From Paenibacillus caseinilyticus (lineage in GTDB: Bacteria; Bacillota; Bacilli; Paenibacillales; NBRC-103111), in assembly GCF_027533645.1 (NCBI RefSeq), contig NZ_JAQAGY010000019.1, forward strand, positions 62,001 to 126,000: a stretch of 64,000 nt of DNA, written 5' to 3'. The notes under the pieces were generated by a model that saw nothing but the letters and a program-made list of their open reading frames with translations, was not told the DNA's origin and ran no database searches. Shown here one piece after another: positions 8,119 to 16,947 of this stretch. Position 1 is the first letter of the stretch; every line of letters starts with the position of its first letter. The position numbers and the translations under genes were made by a program.

Positions 8119-8721
8119 GTGGGCAGGAACAAAGAATTCGATACGACGCAGACCCTATATAAAGCAATGAAAGTGTTCGGCCAGTACGGGTATGAAGGAA
8201 CTTCGCTGCAGCAGCTGCTGGACCAGCTCGGGATCGCCCGGCAGAGCCTTTATGATACATACGGAACGAAGCAGGGGCTGTTCGTCTCGGCTCTCCGCAG
8301 GTATATTGATGAAAAAAACAGCGAGGTCGTACGCCTGCTCGACGAATCCCCCTCCGTTCGGGAGGCGCTGTCCGTCCTGTTCGAACAGACAGTCGATGTG
8401 CTGCAGGAGCCCGAGCGGTTCAAAGAATGCTACATCGTCAACAGCGCCGTCGAACAAGCGCCGCATGACCCGGAGATCGCCCGGATCGTAGATGCGAGCA
8501 CCTCGCTGCTCGAGGAGGCGCATTACCGGGCCCTTCTTCGGGCACGGGAACAGGGCGAGCTGCCAATGGACGCCTACCCGGACGACAAGCTGCGCTCCCT
8601 CGCCCGTTATTTGCACCACACGCGCATGGCGCTGGTATTCACGGCCCGTTCGGGAGCCGGCACGGCGACGCTTCGGGATATCGCCAAGATCACTCTCTGC
8701 GTTCTGGATTCCGGCCGTTAA
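8119..8721 (+). CDS. TetR/AcrR-family transcriptional regulator
   Basis: This 200-residue protein starts MGRNKEFDTTQTLYKAMKVF and has the TetR helix-turn-helix TSLQQLLDQLGIARQSLYDTYGTKQGLF (about residues 32-58). The C-terminal ligand-binding region, with MALVFTARSGA near the end, resembles the AcrR C-terminal tetracyclin-repressor-like families. GAGGAGG at 8102-8108 supports the GTG start at 8119. It is convergent with the NmrA/NTF2-like operon, whose promoter carries a large inverted repeat, so it may repress that operon; this is inference. Regulator and operon share a bidirectional terminator. Confidence 0.9.
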   Translation: MGRNKEFDTTQTLYKAMKVFGQYGYEGTSLQQLLDQLGIARQSLYDTYGTKQGLFVSALRRYIDEKNSEVVRLLDESPSVREALSVLFEQTVDVLQEPERFKECYIVNSAVEQAPHDPEIARIVDASTSLLEEAHYRALLRAREQGELPMDAYPDDKLRSLARYLHHTRMALVFTARSGAGTATLRDIAKITLCVLDSGR

Positions 8722-8766
8722 TCCGACGGGCTGATTCCAGGGCATCCTTCATACGTGAACCATTTA

Positions 8767-8815
8767 CCAAAAAGCAGCACACTGCACGTCTCGATGCAGT
8801 AGTGCTGCTTTTTGG
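8767..8815. terminator. Bidirectional Rho-independent terminator
   Basis: CCAAAAAGCAGCAC (8767-8780) pairs perfectly with GTGCTGCTTTTTGG (8802-8815), and inside it ACTGCA (8781-8786) pairs with TGCAGT (8795-8800). It serves the convergent TetR and NmrA genes. Confidence 0.9.
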
Positions 8816-8821
8816 TGCTTC

Positions 8822-9694
8822 TTAGACGGCAGCCGTGCGGCCAGATTCACTTCCTTCCGGCTTCCCGGCAGCCTGGGACAGGAAGGCCTCCAGCGAAGCG
8901 GGCCGGCGGCCGGTGATCCGCTCCACGGTGTCCGTTACCCGGCTCTCCGTGCCGCGGTCGCGGATGCCTTCATCGAGGCTGGCCATGAATCCGGCGTAAT
9001 CCTCCGCCATCCCGAGCTCAACCCACCTTGACTGCAGCTCGGCCGGGCTTATGGAGATATGCCGGATAGGCCGGCCTTCCCTGCGGGAGAGGATCTCCGC
9101 CGCTTCCGCGTAGGTCAATGCTTCCGGTCCGGTAATCACATGCGCGGTATTATGAGGCTCAGGGTCCGTAAGTGCACGTACGGCGACCTCTGCTATGTCG
9201 TCCGCATCCACGAAAGCGACCTTGCCCGCCCCGGCAGCCGTCACCAGATCCCCGCCTTGCCGAATTGCCGCTCCATGGTGGCCCTCCGAGAAGTTCTGCA
9301 TGAAGTAGGACGGCTGGAGCACCGCCCACTCGGGCGCGCGTTCCCGGAGTATCCGGTGGACCTTCCCGAATACCGGCCCTCCTTCCGGTACCGAAGCGCT
9401 GCTGAGCAGCACGGCCCGGCGTACCCCTGCTGCCCATGCCATCTCCAGGAACGGGAGCATCACCTTGGCCGGCTCCATTACCATCGGCGGCCCTACCAGG
9501 TATACGGCCTCCACTCCTTGAAGGGCCGCTTCATATGTGCCGGCATCATTCCAATCGAAGTACACGTGCTCTACCGCCTGCCCAGCACCCTGTCCCCTGC
9601 TTCTCCCCGCCGTACGGACACGATAGCCCAGCTCCTCCAACCGTTTAGCCACCCGGCTGCCCGTCTTGCCCGCTGCTCCTGTTACTAGAATCAT
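8822..9694 (-). CDS. NmrA-family NAD(P)-binding protein (SDR-like)
   Basis: MILVTGAAGKTGSRVAKRLEELG is the NAD(P)-binding loop (GAAGKTG) of atypical SDR/NmrA proteins. VEAVYLVGPP, WAVLQPSYFMQNF and FVDADDIAEVAVRAL are family landmarks. At 290 residues it is full length and very similar in plan to quinone reductase-like azoreductase/YtfG proteins; it probably binds NADP(H) and acts as a reductase or redox sensor. The start ATG overlaps the stop of the NTF2-like gene by four bases (ATGA), so the two form a coupled operon. It ends at the bidirectional terminator shared with the TetR gene. Confidence 0.88.
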   Translation of the reverse strand: MILVTGAAGKTGSRVAKRLEELGYRVRTAGRSRGQGAGQAVEHVYFDWNDAGTYEAALQGVEAVYLVGPPMVMEPAKVMLPFLEMAWAAGVRRAVLLSSASVPEGGPVFGKVHRILRERAPEWAVLQPSYFMQNFSEGHHGAAIRQGGDLVTAAGAGKVAFVDADDIAEVAVRALTDPEPHNTAHVITGPEALTYAEAAEILSRREGRPIRHISISPAELQSRWVELGMAEDYAGFMASLDEGIRDRGTESRVTDTVERITGRRPASLEAFLSQAAGKPEGSESGRTAAV

Positions 9695-10140
9695 TGCCCG
9701 TCCCCTCCTCCCATAGCCTCCAGCACAACAAGCGGATTCCAGTAGTCTTTATAGTGGATGATCCGGCCTTCTTTCAGCCGAATGACTGAGATGTAGCTCT
9801 GATGGTATGGCTTCCCGCTCTGCACGCTCTCCCCCCGGCACCCGAATTCCACTACGCCCTGCTCCGGGTCGGAAGACGGGTGAAACACCGGCTCGCTGAA
9901 ATCGTGGATGACCAGCAGGTTTGGAAATTCACGAATATAGTCCTGAATGGCGGCTCTGCCGTTCAGCAGCCGGGTCATCGCAGCCGGGGCGTAGGGAAAT
10001 TCGAAGACGGCATCCTCATGAAAAAGATCCACCCACCGGCCGATATCCCATTCAAGCAGTGACTCCATAAATACACGAACGATTTCCTGCATCGACCCTT
10101 CGGTTCCCCGCACTGTCATAGCATCCTTTGGCTTCATGTT
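9691..10140 (-). CDS. SnoaL/NTF2-like protein
   Basis: About 150 residues in a cone-shaped alpha+beta fold: FMESLLEWDIGRWVDLFHEDAVFEFPYAP at the front and SYISVIRLKEGRIIHYKDYWNP at the back are the SnoaL-like pattern. Relatives are polyketide cyclases, ketosteroid isomerases or scaffold proteins, and the reaction cannot be predicted here. The longest frame opens at 10200, but that start would overlap the promoter and operator. A start at the MNMKPKD methionine near 10138, after GAAAGGAAAGG, is preferred. It is the first gene of a two-gene operon with an NmrA-family protein. Confidence 0.8.
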   Translation of the reverse strand, partial: NMKPKDAMTVRGTEGSMQEIVRVFMESLLEWDIGRWVDLFHEDAVFEFPYAPAAMTRLLNGRAAIQDYIREFPNLLVIHDFSEPVFHPSSDPEQGVVEFGCRGESVQSGKPYHQSYISVIRLKEGRIIHYKDYWNPLVVLEAMGGGDGQ

Positions 10141-10171
10141 CATCCATTCCTTTCCTTTCTGATATGCTTTC

Positions 10172-10226
10172 ATCCTACTAATTCCAGACCATTCAGTCAA
10201 GTATTTTTTTGACTATTTGGTCTGGA
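10172..10226 (-). promoter_or_regulatory. Sigma-A promoter overlapped by a 44-bp inverted repeat (probable operator)
   Basis: On the minus strand TTGACT (complement of 10195-10200) and TAGGAT (complement of 10172-10177) are 17 bases apart. Over it lies an inverted repeat: TCCAGACCA (10183-10191) mirrors TGGTCTGGA (10218-10226), and AGTCAA (10195-10200) mirrors TTGACT (10209-10214). This places repressor contacts on the -35 box and spacer. The TetR protein at 8119 is the obvious candidate ligand-responsive repressor. Confidence 0.65.
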
Positions 10227-10390
10227 AAATGACGAGAGGAAGGAAGTGCTTCTTCTGAGCGCGTTGGATGCCCGGAGGCCTATCATCCGATGTACGGCGG
10301 CAAAATCAGATATGGCTACGTCAAGCGTCTAGTTCCCTGAACGCTGAGCAGACCGGGTACGGAAGGACCGCTTAATGCAGGACGGCACAG

Positions 10391-10431
10391 AAAAGACCCC
10401 GCAGCCTCTTCCCGAAGCTGTGGGGTCTTTT
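10391..10431. terminator. Rho-independent terminator after the P450 gene
   Basis: AAAAGACCCCGCAGC (10391-10405) pairs with GCTGTGGGGTCTTTT (10417-10431), with one mismatch and an 11-base loop. A and T runs on both sides suit either direction; the minus-strand P450 gene ends just upstream of it. Confidence 0.88.
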
Positions 10432-10466
10432 GCAATCCTGCGTTCACGTTAGGCGATGCCGTTACC

Positions 10467-13400
10467 TCAACCGGCTGTACCCGCCCACACGTCCTTGGCA
10501 TAGCGCCCATCGCGCTGCAGCCTCTCGAGCCAGTCGGCCGCCTCCTGCTCGCCAGCACCGTGCACTTCGCGGTAGGCGCCGCGCAGCGCTGCCTCGACAT
10601 CCGGCGCCATCCGGCTGCCGTCGCCGCAGATGTAGAGCTTGCCGCCCCGGTCGAGCAGTCCGATCAGCAGGGACGCGTCGCCCTTCATGAGGTCCTGCAC
10701 ATAGGTTTTCTCCTGCCCTTCCACACGGGAGCAGGCCGTATGGAGCACGACCAGACCGTCCTTCTCCGCCTGCCCGAGCTCCTCCTGATACAGGTAGTCG
10801 TGCTGCGGGTTGCGGCAGCCGAAGTACAGATGGGCTTCGCCGAGCTGAACCCCTTCCGCCTTCTGGGCGCGGCGCGCCTGCAGGAAGCCGCGGAACGGCG
10901 CGACACCGGTGCCCGGGCCGACCATGATGACCGGCGTGGCCGGGTCCTGCGGCAGCTCGAAGCCCGATTCCGGCGAGCGGACGAACACGACGACCGGATC
11001 GCCCGGCTTCCGTTCGGCGAGGTAATTCGACGCGACGCCGCGGTATTCCCCCCGGCCGCTCCAGGCCGGGCCGCGGACGACGCTGACCGTGATGCTGACA
11101 CGGTCTCCGAGCACGCGAGGCGAGCTCGAGATCGAGTAGTAGCGGGCCTTCAGCGGCGGCAGCAGCTCGAGGAAGCGCTCGAACGGCAGCTCGCAGGCCG
11201 GATACTGCTCCAGCAGCTCCAGCATCGTCAGACGCTTGCGCAGCACCTCGGTCTTGTACGCCTCCTCCTGCAGCAGCGCCTCCAGCTCCCGCTTATGCGG
11301 CGGACACACCGTGAAGGCAGCCAGCTCGCGCAGCTGGGCCCGGGTGGCCGGCTCCTGCAGCTCCACGCTGTGGCTGAGGAGATCGGAGAGCCGTACCGGC
11401 CGGTCCAGCGGCAGATGGGCGGCGCTGCGGCCGGTGGCGGCGAGCACGAGATGGTCGCTGCCCTGCAGCCCGTAGCGGCGGAGCACCCGCCCCACGAGCT
11501 CCTTCGGGTTCAGCGGGAGCACGCCGAGATGATCGCCCTCGCGGTAGCTCACCTCTTCGGGCAGCACGATCTCGAGGTGCCGTGTGCTGCGGTCGCTGCC
11601 TTCGCCCTGCAGCTCGCGGTTCTCCGCAACGGTCGTCTGCAGCGCGTCGTACGACTCGGCCAGCGGCGTGCCGATCAGGCCGCTGACGAACTGCACCGTA
11701 AGGGAGCTGCGCTCCTTGCCGGCGTTCTCGTTCAAGGACAGGCCGAATGTCTCCATCACCTGCGGCCACAGGGCACCACGCCAGTCTTCGAGCTGCTGCT
11801 CGAAGTCGTCGCTGACGTCGCCTTCGCCGAGTAGAGTCAGGCGCTCTGCCCCCTTGGCGGCAAGCAGCCCGTCAATCTTGCGCGGCACCTGCTGGTAGGT
11901 GCTCGCCCAGTTGTGGTCGCCGCAGCCGAAGACCGTATAGCGGACGCCTTCGAGCGCCCCCGGCTCCGCCTGCTCGAGCCACTGCACGAAGGCGCGCGCG
12001 TTGTCCGGCGGATTGCCGTTGTACGAGGCGGTCACGATGAAGACCGCTCCCTCCTTCGGCAGGCTGCCGACATACTCGTCCAGCGGCGCGGTCTCGCTGC
12101 GGAAGCCCTGGTAGCGGGCCGCATCGGCGAGCTCGCGGGCGATCCCTTCGGCGGTGCCGAGGTTCGAGCCGTAGAGCACGAGCAGCGGGGTATTGTGCTG
12201 CTGCACCGGCGAAGCCTCGGCTGCCGGCTGCCGCTTCTCCTGCCGCGACGCCGCTTCCTTGCCCGGCATGACCACGGCCAGCGGCTCAATCCGCGAGCGT
12301 ACGCGCATCGTGAAGCCTTCCGGCTTGAGCGTCAGCGTCTCTTTGATCTTCAGCTGATAATTCGTATGGTCGATAATCTCGAAGTGGCGGAGCACCATCC
12401 CCAGCACGAGCACCGCTTCATGCAGGGCGAACTGCTGCCCGATGCAGGCCCGCTGCCCGTTGCCGAACGGCTTGTAGGCATGGTGCGGGATGCTGGAAGG
12501 GTCCTCGAACCGCTCCGGAATGAACGCTTCGGCATCGTCGCCCCAGACGGAAGGATCGCGGTGGAGCTTCGGGATCAGGACCGATACGCTCTCGCCCTTC
12601 TTCATCGGGTACCGGCCGCCGAGCATCGTGTCTTCCTTGGCGGTCAGCGCGAATGCTGGAGCGGTAGGCCACAGGCGCAGCGCTTCGTTCAGAATCATCC
12701 GGATGTACTTCAGCTCCCGTACCTGGGCATAGGTCGGCAGCGGATCGGTCAGGACCCGGTCCACCTCCTCGTAAGCCTTCGCCAGCTTCTCGGGATTCTT
12801 CAGGAGGAAGTACAGGGCGAACGTGAGCAGCCCGCTCGTCGTCTCGTGGCCCGCGATCAGGAACGTGATAATCTGGTAGCGGATATTCTCGTCGTCGAGC
12901 GCCTCGCCCGTCTGCGGGTCGCGGCCGTTCAGCATGTGTGCGAGCAGGTCCTCCCCATCCTGGGATCCGTGCTCTTTGCGCTCGGCGATGATCTTGTCCA
13001 CGAGCCCGAACATCGTCTGGATATCATGCTTGTACTGCCGCTTGGAGATCACCATGAGCTTATCCTGCAGCCCCAGCCGCTGCAATTGGCTCATCGCTTC
13101 GTCGAGCGCACGCACCATCGAGGTGATGAACGGATGCGGCTGCTCCCGGTAGAAGCTGTTGAAGCGGTAATTGAAGCCGCAGAGCCCGATCGTATCGAGC
13201 GTCAGGCGCGTCATGTCCTCGCCGACCTCTACGCTCTCATCTGGATTCAGCCGGGCCCACTTCTGCACGAGCTGGACCGCCAGGTCCACCATCATCGCAT
13301 GGTAGCCCTGCATCGCGCGCTGGGAGAAGCTCGGCAGGAGAATCGCATGCGCCTTCTGCCAGTTCGGCTCCTCCGTCTCCGCCGTGAACAGGCCGTCTCC

Positions 13401-13652
13401 GGCGAATGCCCTTACTTTCTGCAGCGGCGCCCACACATACTTATCGAAACGCGATTCGTCGCAGGCATCCGCCACCAGCTCATGGCTGGAGATGTACACG
13501 GACTTGCCGCGCGGCAAGTCCAGCTGGAAGATCGGACCGAATTCATCCGCGATTTTGACGATCGACTGCACGGGTTCCTTTGTATTCAGGTTCGGCAGGT
13601 TGCCGAGCGGTCCGAAGGTTTTGGGCTGCGGAATCTGACTCGTTTGCGTCAT
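10467..13652 (-). CDS. Bifunctional cytochrome P450/NADPH-P450 reductase, CYP102 (BM3) family
   Basis: A 1061-residue self-sufficient fatty-acid monooxygenase. The heme domain has the I-helix AGHETTS (residues 267-273) and heme-binding [10 protein letters not shown] with Cys403. FAGDGLF places a Phe at the position of BM3 Phe87. The flavodoxin domain begins near [16 protein letters not shown], followed by the FAD domain ([11 protein letters not shown]) and the NADPH domain ([29 protein letters not shown]). It hydroxylates or epoxidises medium to long fatty acids near the chain end using NADPH and O2. The start at 13652 is chosen from AAGGAGGA just upstream; the longer open frame to 13823 runs through the operator. 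It lies downstream of its TetR repressor, as in the cypD/yrhJ and bm3 loci. Confidence 0.97.
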   Translation of the reverse strand: MTQTSQIPQPKTFGPLGNLPNLNTKEPVQSIVKIADEFGPIFQLDLPRGKSVYISSHELVADACDESRFDKYVWAPLQKVRAFAGDGLFTAETEEPNWQKAHAILLPSFSQRAMQGYHAMMVDLAVQLVQKWARLNPDESVEVGEDMTRLTLDTIGLCGFNYRFNSFYREQPHPFITSMVRALDEAMSQLQRLGLQDKLMVISKRQYKHDIQTMFGLVDKIIAERKEHGSQDGEDLLAHMLNGRDPQTGEALDDENIRYQIITFLIAGHETTSGLLTFALYFLLKNPEKLAKAYEEVDRVLTDPLPTYAQVRELKYIRMILNEALRLWPTAPAFALTAKEDTMLGGRYPMKKGESVSVLIPKLHRDPSVWGDDAEAFIPERFEDPSSIPHHAYKPFGNGQRACIGQQFALHEAVLVLGMVLRHFEIIDHTNYQLKIKETLTLKPEGFTMRVRSRIEPLAVVMPGKEAASRQEKRQPAAEASPVQQHNTPLLVLYGSNLGTAEGIARELADAARYQGFRSETAPLDEYVGSLPKEGAVFIVTASYNGNPPDNARAFVQWLEQAEPGALEGVRYTVFGCGDHNWASTYQQVPRKIDGLLAAKGAERLTLLGEGDVSDDFEQQLEDWRGALWPQVMETFGLSLNENAGKERSSLTVQFVSGLIGTPLAESYDALQTTVAENRELQGEGSDRSTRHLEIVLPEEVSYREGDHLGVLPLNPKELVGRVLRRYGLQGSDHLVLAATGRSAAHLPLDRPVRLSDLLSHSVELQEPATRAQLRELAAFTVCPPHKRELEALLQEEAYKTEVLRKRLTMLELLEQYPACELPFERFLELLPPLKARYYSISSSPRVLGDRVSITVSVVRGPAWSGRGEYRGVASNYLAERKPGDPVVVFVRSPESGFELPQDPATPVIMVGPGTGVAPFRGFLQARRAQKAEGVQLGEAHLYFGCRNPQHDYLYQEELGQAEKDGLVVLHTACSRVEGQEKTYVQDLMKGDASLLIGLLDRGGKLYICGDGSRMAPDVEAALRGAYREVHGAGEQEAADWLERLQRDGRYAKDVWAGTAG

Positions 13653-13807
13653 GGAATGACTCCTCCTTGGGTTCAATAAATTAGGGCCGGGCGCGAGCAC
13701 GGACGGCGTGATTCTGCGCCTTGGCGGCTGCCACGGACCGTTACGCTGCTGCATCCGTGATAAGATCCGGCGGGCCCTTACATGCAAAATGCCAAATGGT
13801 CCGCCTC

Positions 13808-13827
13808 CGGAATGAACGTTCATTCCG
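13808..13827. promoter_or_regulatory. 20-bp perfect palindrome, Bm3R1/FatR-type operator
   Basis: CGGAATGAACGTTCATTCCG is a perfect palindrome lying 156 bases ahead of the P450 start. To my knowledge it matches the 20-bp operator of the fatty-acid-responsive repressor Bm3R1 of Bacillus megaterium. In the reference loci the operator is upstream of the regulator gene; here it sits between regulator and P450. The P450 would therefore have its own repressible promoter. Confidence 0.85.
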
Positions 13828-13879
13828 CGTCATGTATAGTTATAGCCTAGTTATAGTTTCATCGGGTATGGGTTCTCTG

Positions 13880-14458
13880 CTACTGCGTATGCCAGCGTAT
13901 CGCATCCCAGCAGGCTTGTTCTACGCTGTCGATCAATCCGGGAGCCTCTTGAATTTTGCCTGAGCGTATTCCTTTGTGCAGTGCTGCAAAAGCGCCGTAG
14001 ACGATGGCGATCAGCGCATCGGACGGCATGGGACGAATCTCCCCTCGCTCCCGGCCCGACCTGAAATACGCACGGAGAAACTCCATCATCTGCCGGAACA
14101 CCTCATGGCTCTCCTCATTCAGATACCTCGCATGCCTGTGCGTCTCCAGAAGATAGAATGCCCTCTCCTGCTCTCCGGCAAACTCTACCATCCGGGAGAA
14201 AATATGCCTGAATTGTTCCCGGCTTCCGCCGTCAACCGGATATCCCCGCTGCACGACCTCCGAGAACTGCCGGACGCACTCCTGGAACAAGGCATTGCCC
14301 AGGGCCTCCTTATTGGTGAAATATCGGTAAATGGTTCCTGCGCCTACCACCGCTTTGTCGGCAATCATCGGCACAGTCGTCGCTTCGAATCCTTCTTCGG
14401 CGAAGAGCTCCAGCGCCGCACCCATAATACTTTCCCGCTTGCCGCCGATAACGTTCAT
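13880..14458 (-). CDS. TetR-family repressor, FatR/Bm3R1-like
   Basis: This 192-residue protein has the N-terminal HTH ATTVPMIADKAVVGAGTIYRYFTNKEALGNALF (about residues 27-58). The FatR-like C-terminal core includes FYLLETHRHARYLNEESHEV. FatR and Bm3R1 repress CYP102 genes and are released by fatty acids or their acyl-CoAs. Position just upstream of the P450 on the same strand, with a Bm3R1-type operator between them, supports the same role here. Its own promoter is not obvious. Relatives control the P450 and often themselves. Confidence 0.9.
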   Translation of the reverse strand: MNVIGGKRESIMGAALELFAEEGFEATTVPMIADKAVVGAGTIYRYFTNKEALGNALFQECVRQFSEVVQRGYPVDGGSREQFRHIFSRMVEFAGEQERAFYLLETHRHARYLNEESHEVFRQMMEFLRAYFRSGRERGEIRPMPSDALIAIVYGAFAALHKGIRSGKIQEAPGLIDSVEQACWDAIRWHTQ

Positions 14459-14591
14459 CCACCCCTTCCGGATTTGCTAGTCCGTATTTCCTTACCCATT
14501 GCTTCGGAGGAAGAAACACGTCCTAGTGCTTTTTTTCCTGTATTTAGGATATACCTCTAGGCGCCAAAAATCAATTTCAGCTACGGACCGC

Positions 14592-14642
14592 TTTACATCG
14601 CCGAAGCCCTTCGGTATAATTACTTCCATAACTTGTACAAGT
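14592..14642 (+). promoter_or_regulatory. Sigma-A promoter followed by a 12-bp palindrome
   Basis: TTTACA (14592-14597), 17 bases, TATAAT (14615-14620) is a near-consensus promoter. Starting about 10 bases after it is the perfect palindrome ACTTGTACAAGT (14631-14642), positioned to block elongation or initiation if bound. It drives toward the TIR-like gene through a leader of about 145 bases. Confidence 0.65.
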
Positions 14643-14690
14643 AACCGCAATCATTAACAGATGGCTTAACCGCATATGCAGCAAACCGGA

Positions 14691-14720
14691 GGAGCCTGTC
14701 ACCATGGGCTCCTTTTGGTC
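14691..14720 (+). terminator. Terminator-like hairpin in the leader of the TIR-like gene
   Basis: GGAGCC (about 14691-14696) pairs with GGCTCC (about 14708-14713), followed by TTTTGG. The T run is short, so it may be a weak terminator, an attenuator or the end of a small RNA of about 90 bases begun at the promoter at 14592. Confidence 0.45.
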
Positions 14721-14773
14721 TTGCGGCCGCCTGCCCGCCTGTCCATCTTGCCCTAGTCTGGAGGGATCCGCCC

Positions 14774-15190
14774 ATGCCCGCCCCTGATACGAACCGGGTC
14801 TATACCCTATATCTCAGCCATACCTGGAATTATCGCGGCACTGGCGGCGAACTGCTCCGTCTTCTGCAATCTGCGGATGGCTTCCGATTCCGCACCGCCT
14901 CACTCGATACGCAATCCGCCGCAGCGATGGATGAACGCCTGCTGTACGAGGCCATCCGGAGCAAGATCCGGCATACCGACGCCATCCTCATCATGTGCGG
15001 CGTGTACGCCGAATATAACCGCTGGGTGAACAAGGAGCTCATTATCGGCAGCAACGAACTCCATAAACCGATTATCGGCGTGCAGCCCTTCGCGCCCGAG
15101 ACGACCTCCCTCATTGTCAAAGGACATGCCGACCGGCTCGTCCCGTTTCATCCGCAGGAGATGATCGGAGCCATTACGGAGCTGTGCTGA
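14774..15190 (+). CDS. Stand-alone TIR-like domain protein (ThsB/DUF1863-type)
   Basis: The 138 residues cover just one domain. VYTLYLSHTWNYRGTGGELLRLL is the first strand and helix of MTH538 TIR-like (PF08937) proteins, TDAILIMCGVYAEYNRWVNKELIIG holds the central strand and the Trp84/Glu88 pair, and KPIIGVQPF is the next strand. Thoeris ThsB proteins of this family make a cyclic ADP-ribose-type signal from NAD; others have unknown roles. No ThsA-like effector (SIR2 or other NADase) is nearby, so defence is unproved. Upstream is a near-consensus promoter with a palindrome and a leader hairpin. The ribosome site GAGGGA is moderate. Confidence 0.8.
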   Translation: MPAPDTNRVYTLYLSHTWNYRGTGGELLRLLQSADGFRFRTASLDTQSAAAMDERLLYEAIRSKIRHTDAILIMCGVYAEYNRWVNKELIIGSNELHKPIIGVQPFAPETTSLIVKGHADRLVPFHPQEMIGAITELC

Positions 15191-15253
15191 CCGCGAGCTT
15201 CTCCTTCTCGAGCTGGACCCGCGCTGCCGAAGCTTCAGATTACACCGTTCCCT

Positions 15254-16168
15254 CTACCGCTCAGGTACTTCCTCCAAGCGGGGCATGCCGTCCTGCGCAC
15301 CGAACCGGGTGACCGATACCGAAGCTGCCCTGCACGCAAAATCCGCCGCACGCTGCAGCTCCCAGCCGGAAGCGAGGCCCCAGCACAGCGCGGCATTGAA
15401 GGCATCGCCCGCTCCGGTCGTATCGACCGTCTCCACAGGAAGAGCCGGCGCGCTCTGCAGCGCTTCCCCTTCATCCAGCCAAGAGCTGCCGAGGCGGCCG
15501 CGCGTGAGAATCACCTGATGGCCGTAGTCCTGCTGCCAAGCGGCCATCACCCGGCGAAGCACCTCTTCGGCAGTATCCTGCTCCCCGCTGAGCAGAGCGA
15601 ATTCGCTTTCGTTGGGCGTCAGGATATCCGTGAGCGACAGAAGCGGCGCCGGGAGCACCTTGGCCGGAGCGGGATTCAACACCGTGCGTACACCGGCCTG
15701 CCGGGCAATCTCGAGTGCGCGGTGCACCGTCTCCAGCGGCACTTCCAGCTGGACGAGCAGTACGTCCGCCGATTCGATCCGCTCCTTGTGCCGCTCCACA
15801 TGCTCGGCCGTGCAGCAGGCGTTGGCTCCCGGCACGACGACGATACAGTTATCTTCGGAAGTGTGCAGTATCGTCGCCGTTCCCGTCGCTCCCTCAGCCT
15901 TAAGCACGCCGCTCACGTCTATCCCTTCCCTCCGGAGCCGCTCCAGCATCTCGCTGCCGAACCGGTCGCTGCCCGCAGCTCCGATCATCGACACCTCCGC
16001 TCCCAGCCGGGCGCATCCCACCGCCTGATTCGCCCCTTTGCCTCCCGGAATATAGTGGATATCCGTCCCTTGTACGGTCTCCCCCTTCTGCGGCATCCGC
16101 GGCATCGATACTACAATATCCATATTCAAGCTCCCTACCACAGCAATCCGAGGACGTTTCATATTCAT
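15254..16168 (-). CDS. rbsK: Ribokinase (PfkB family)
   Basis: This 304-residue kinase phosphorylates D-ribose at C5 with ATP. VVGSLNMDIVVSMPRMPQKGETVQG and YIPGGKGANQAVGCARLGAEV are the first PfkB signature and sugar-binding GGKGANQA, TDILTPNESE is the purine-site motif, and VDTTGAGDAFNAAL the second signature with the catalytic Asp. Full length and intact. No ribose ABC genes adjoin it, so ribose or deoxyribose may come from nucleoside turnover or a distant transporter. AAGGAG stands just ahead of the ATG; MKRPRIAVVG two codons later is an alternative start. Confidence 0.92.
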   Translation of the reverse strand: MNMKRPRIAVVGSLNMDIVVSMPRMPQKGETVQGTDIHYIPGGKGANQAVGCARLGAEVSMIGAAGSDRFGSEMLERLRREGIDVSGVLKAEGATGTATILHTSEDNCIVVVPGANACCTAEHVERHKERIESADVLLVQLEVPLETVHRALEIARQAGVRTVLNPAPAKVLPAPLLSLTDILTPNESEFALLSGEQDTAEEVLRRVMAAWQQDYGHQVILTRGRLGSSWLDEGEALQSAPALPVETVDTTGAGDAFNAALCWGLASGWELQRAADFACRAASVSVTRFGAQDGMPRLEEVPER

Positions 16169-16465
16169 CCCGCTCCTTTATGTTAAGATTCTATATATGT
16201 ACTAACCCTGATCGAACCCCGGCAGTACATGATCCTCCGCTGTCCCTTATGATTACCCCGGCAGCAGCGGCATCTACCGTCGATTCATGCTGAGCGGTGA
16301 GGCTGCATTCCCAGCTGCTCACTTTCTCCTCCCTTGTCATGACAGGGTGATTATCCAAGCGGACTCTACCAGACCATTCTGGTAAATAGAAGAGCTATAT
16401 CCTAGAGTTTCCCTCTCTCTTAAAGTGTGGGAAACATTACTAACCTCCCGGCACACACGCACCTG

Positions 16466-16494
16466 TTGACTTCACCGCTCTTTTTCTATATGAT
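16466..16494 (+). promoter_or_regulatory. Sigma-A promoter of the SAM riboswitch-metNIQ transcript
   Basis: TTGACT (16466-16471) and TATGAT (16489-16494) are separated by 17 bases. The start would lie near 16501, about 80 bases before the riboswitch core and 447 bases before metN. Confidence 0.75.
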
Positions 16495-16580
16495 AAAGAT
16501 CGTTTTAAGGCCCTAGTATATGACCCAGGGTTAAATGATTTGCCTATTATTTCATGCTCATGCTAATTTCATAGCGGTTC

Positions 16581-16916
16581 ACTTCTTATCAAGAGAGGCG
16601 GAGGGATAAGGCCCGATGAAGCCCGGCAACCGTTCCTGTATGGATAAAGTGACAAGCGGCAAGCTTGTTCCTGACTCCAAGGAAGTCTGGTGCCAATTCC
16701 TTCAGAATACAGCCCGGCGGATGGCACTTGCTTGTACATCCTTCCGGAGCAGGCCATGACGGCAAGCTGCGCTTCCCTGCGCTGTGGCCGCAGCATGCCC
16801 CGCTGGATTCTGACAGATGAGAGGGCACAGTGTGACTTCATAAACCTGTACCTCGCTGCAATTCCGGCGGACGGCCTTGGCCGCTGCCCGGTTGCTTACG
16901 AACGTACGGGTTTTTT
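16581..16916 (+). ncRNA. SAM-I (S-box) riboswitch with an unusually long P4 arm, plus terminator
   Basis: The conserved core is clear: CTTATCAAGAGAGGCGGAGG (16585-16604), GGCCCGATGAAGCCCGGCAACC (starting 16610) and GGTGCCAATTCC (starting 16689). P1 can close between CTTATC (16585-16590) and GATGAG near 16817. P4 closes between CAGAAT (16703-16708) and ATTCTG (16807-16812), enclosing about 98 extra bases. The expression platform holds a stem ending in CGGG plus TTTTTT (16907-16916); CCTGTAC (16845-16851) can pair with GTACGGG (16904-16910). SAM binding should terminate transcription and shut off methionine uptake. Confidence 0.93.
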
Positions 16917-16947
16917 ATTGCGTATTTTCCCGGAGGTGAAGCCCATC

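Noticed and set aside
11913..13679. 588-codon plus-strand frame
   Set aside because: Antisense to CYP102, with no start signal or family match.
16690..16947. N-terminal extension of metN
   Set aside because: Covers the riboswitch P4 arm and terminator; no homology in that part and a good ribosome site at the MIQLQGV start.
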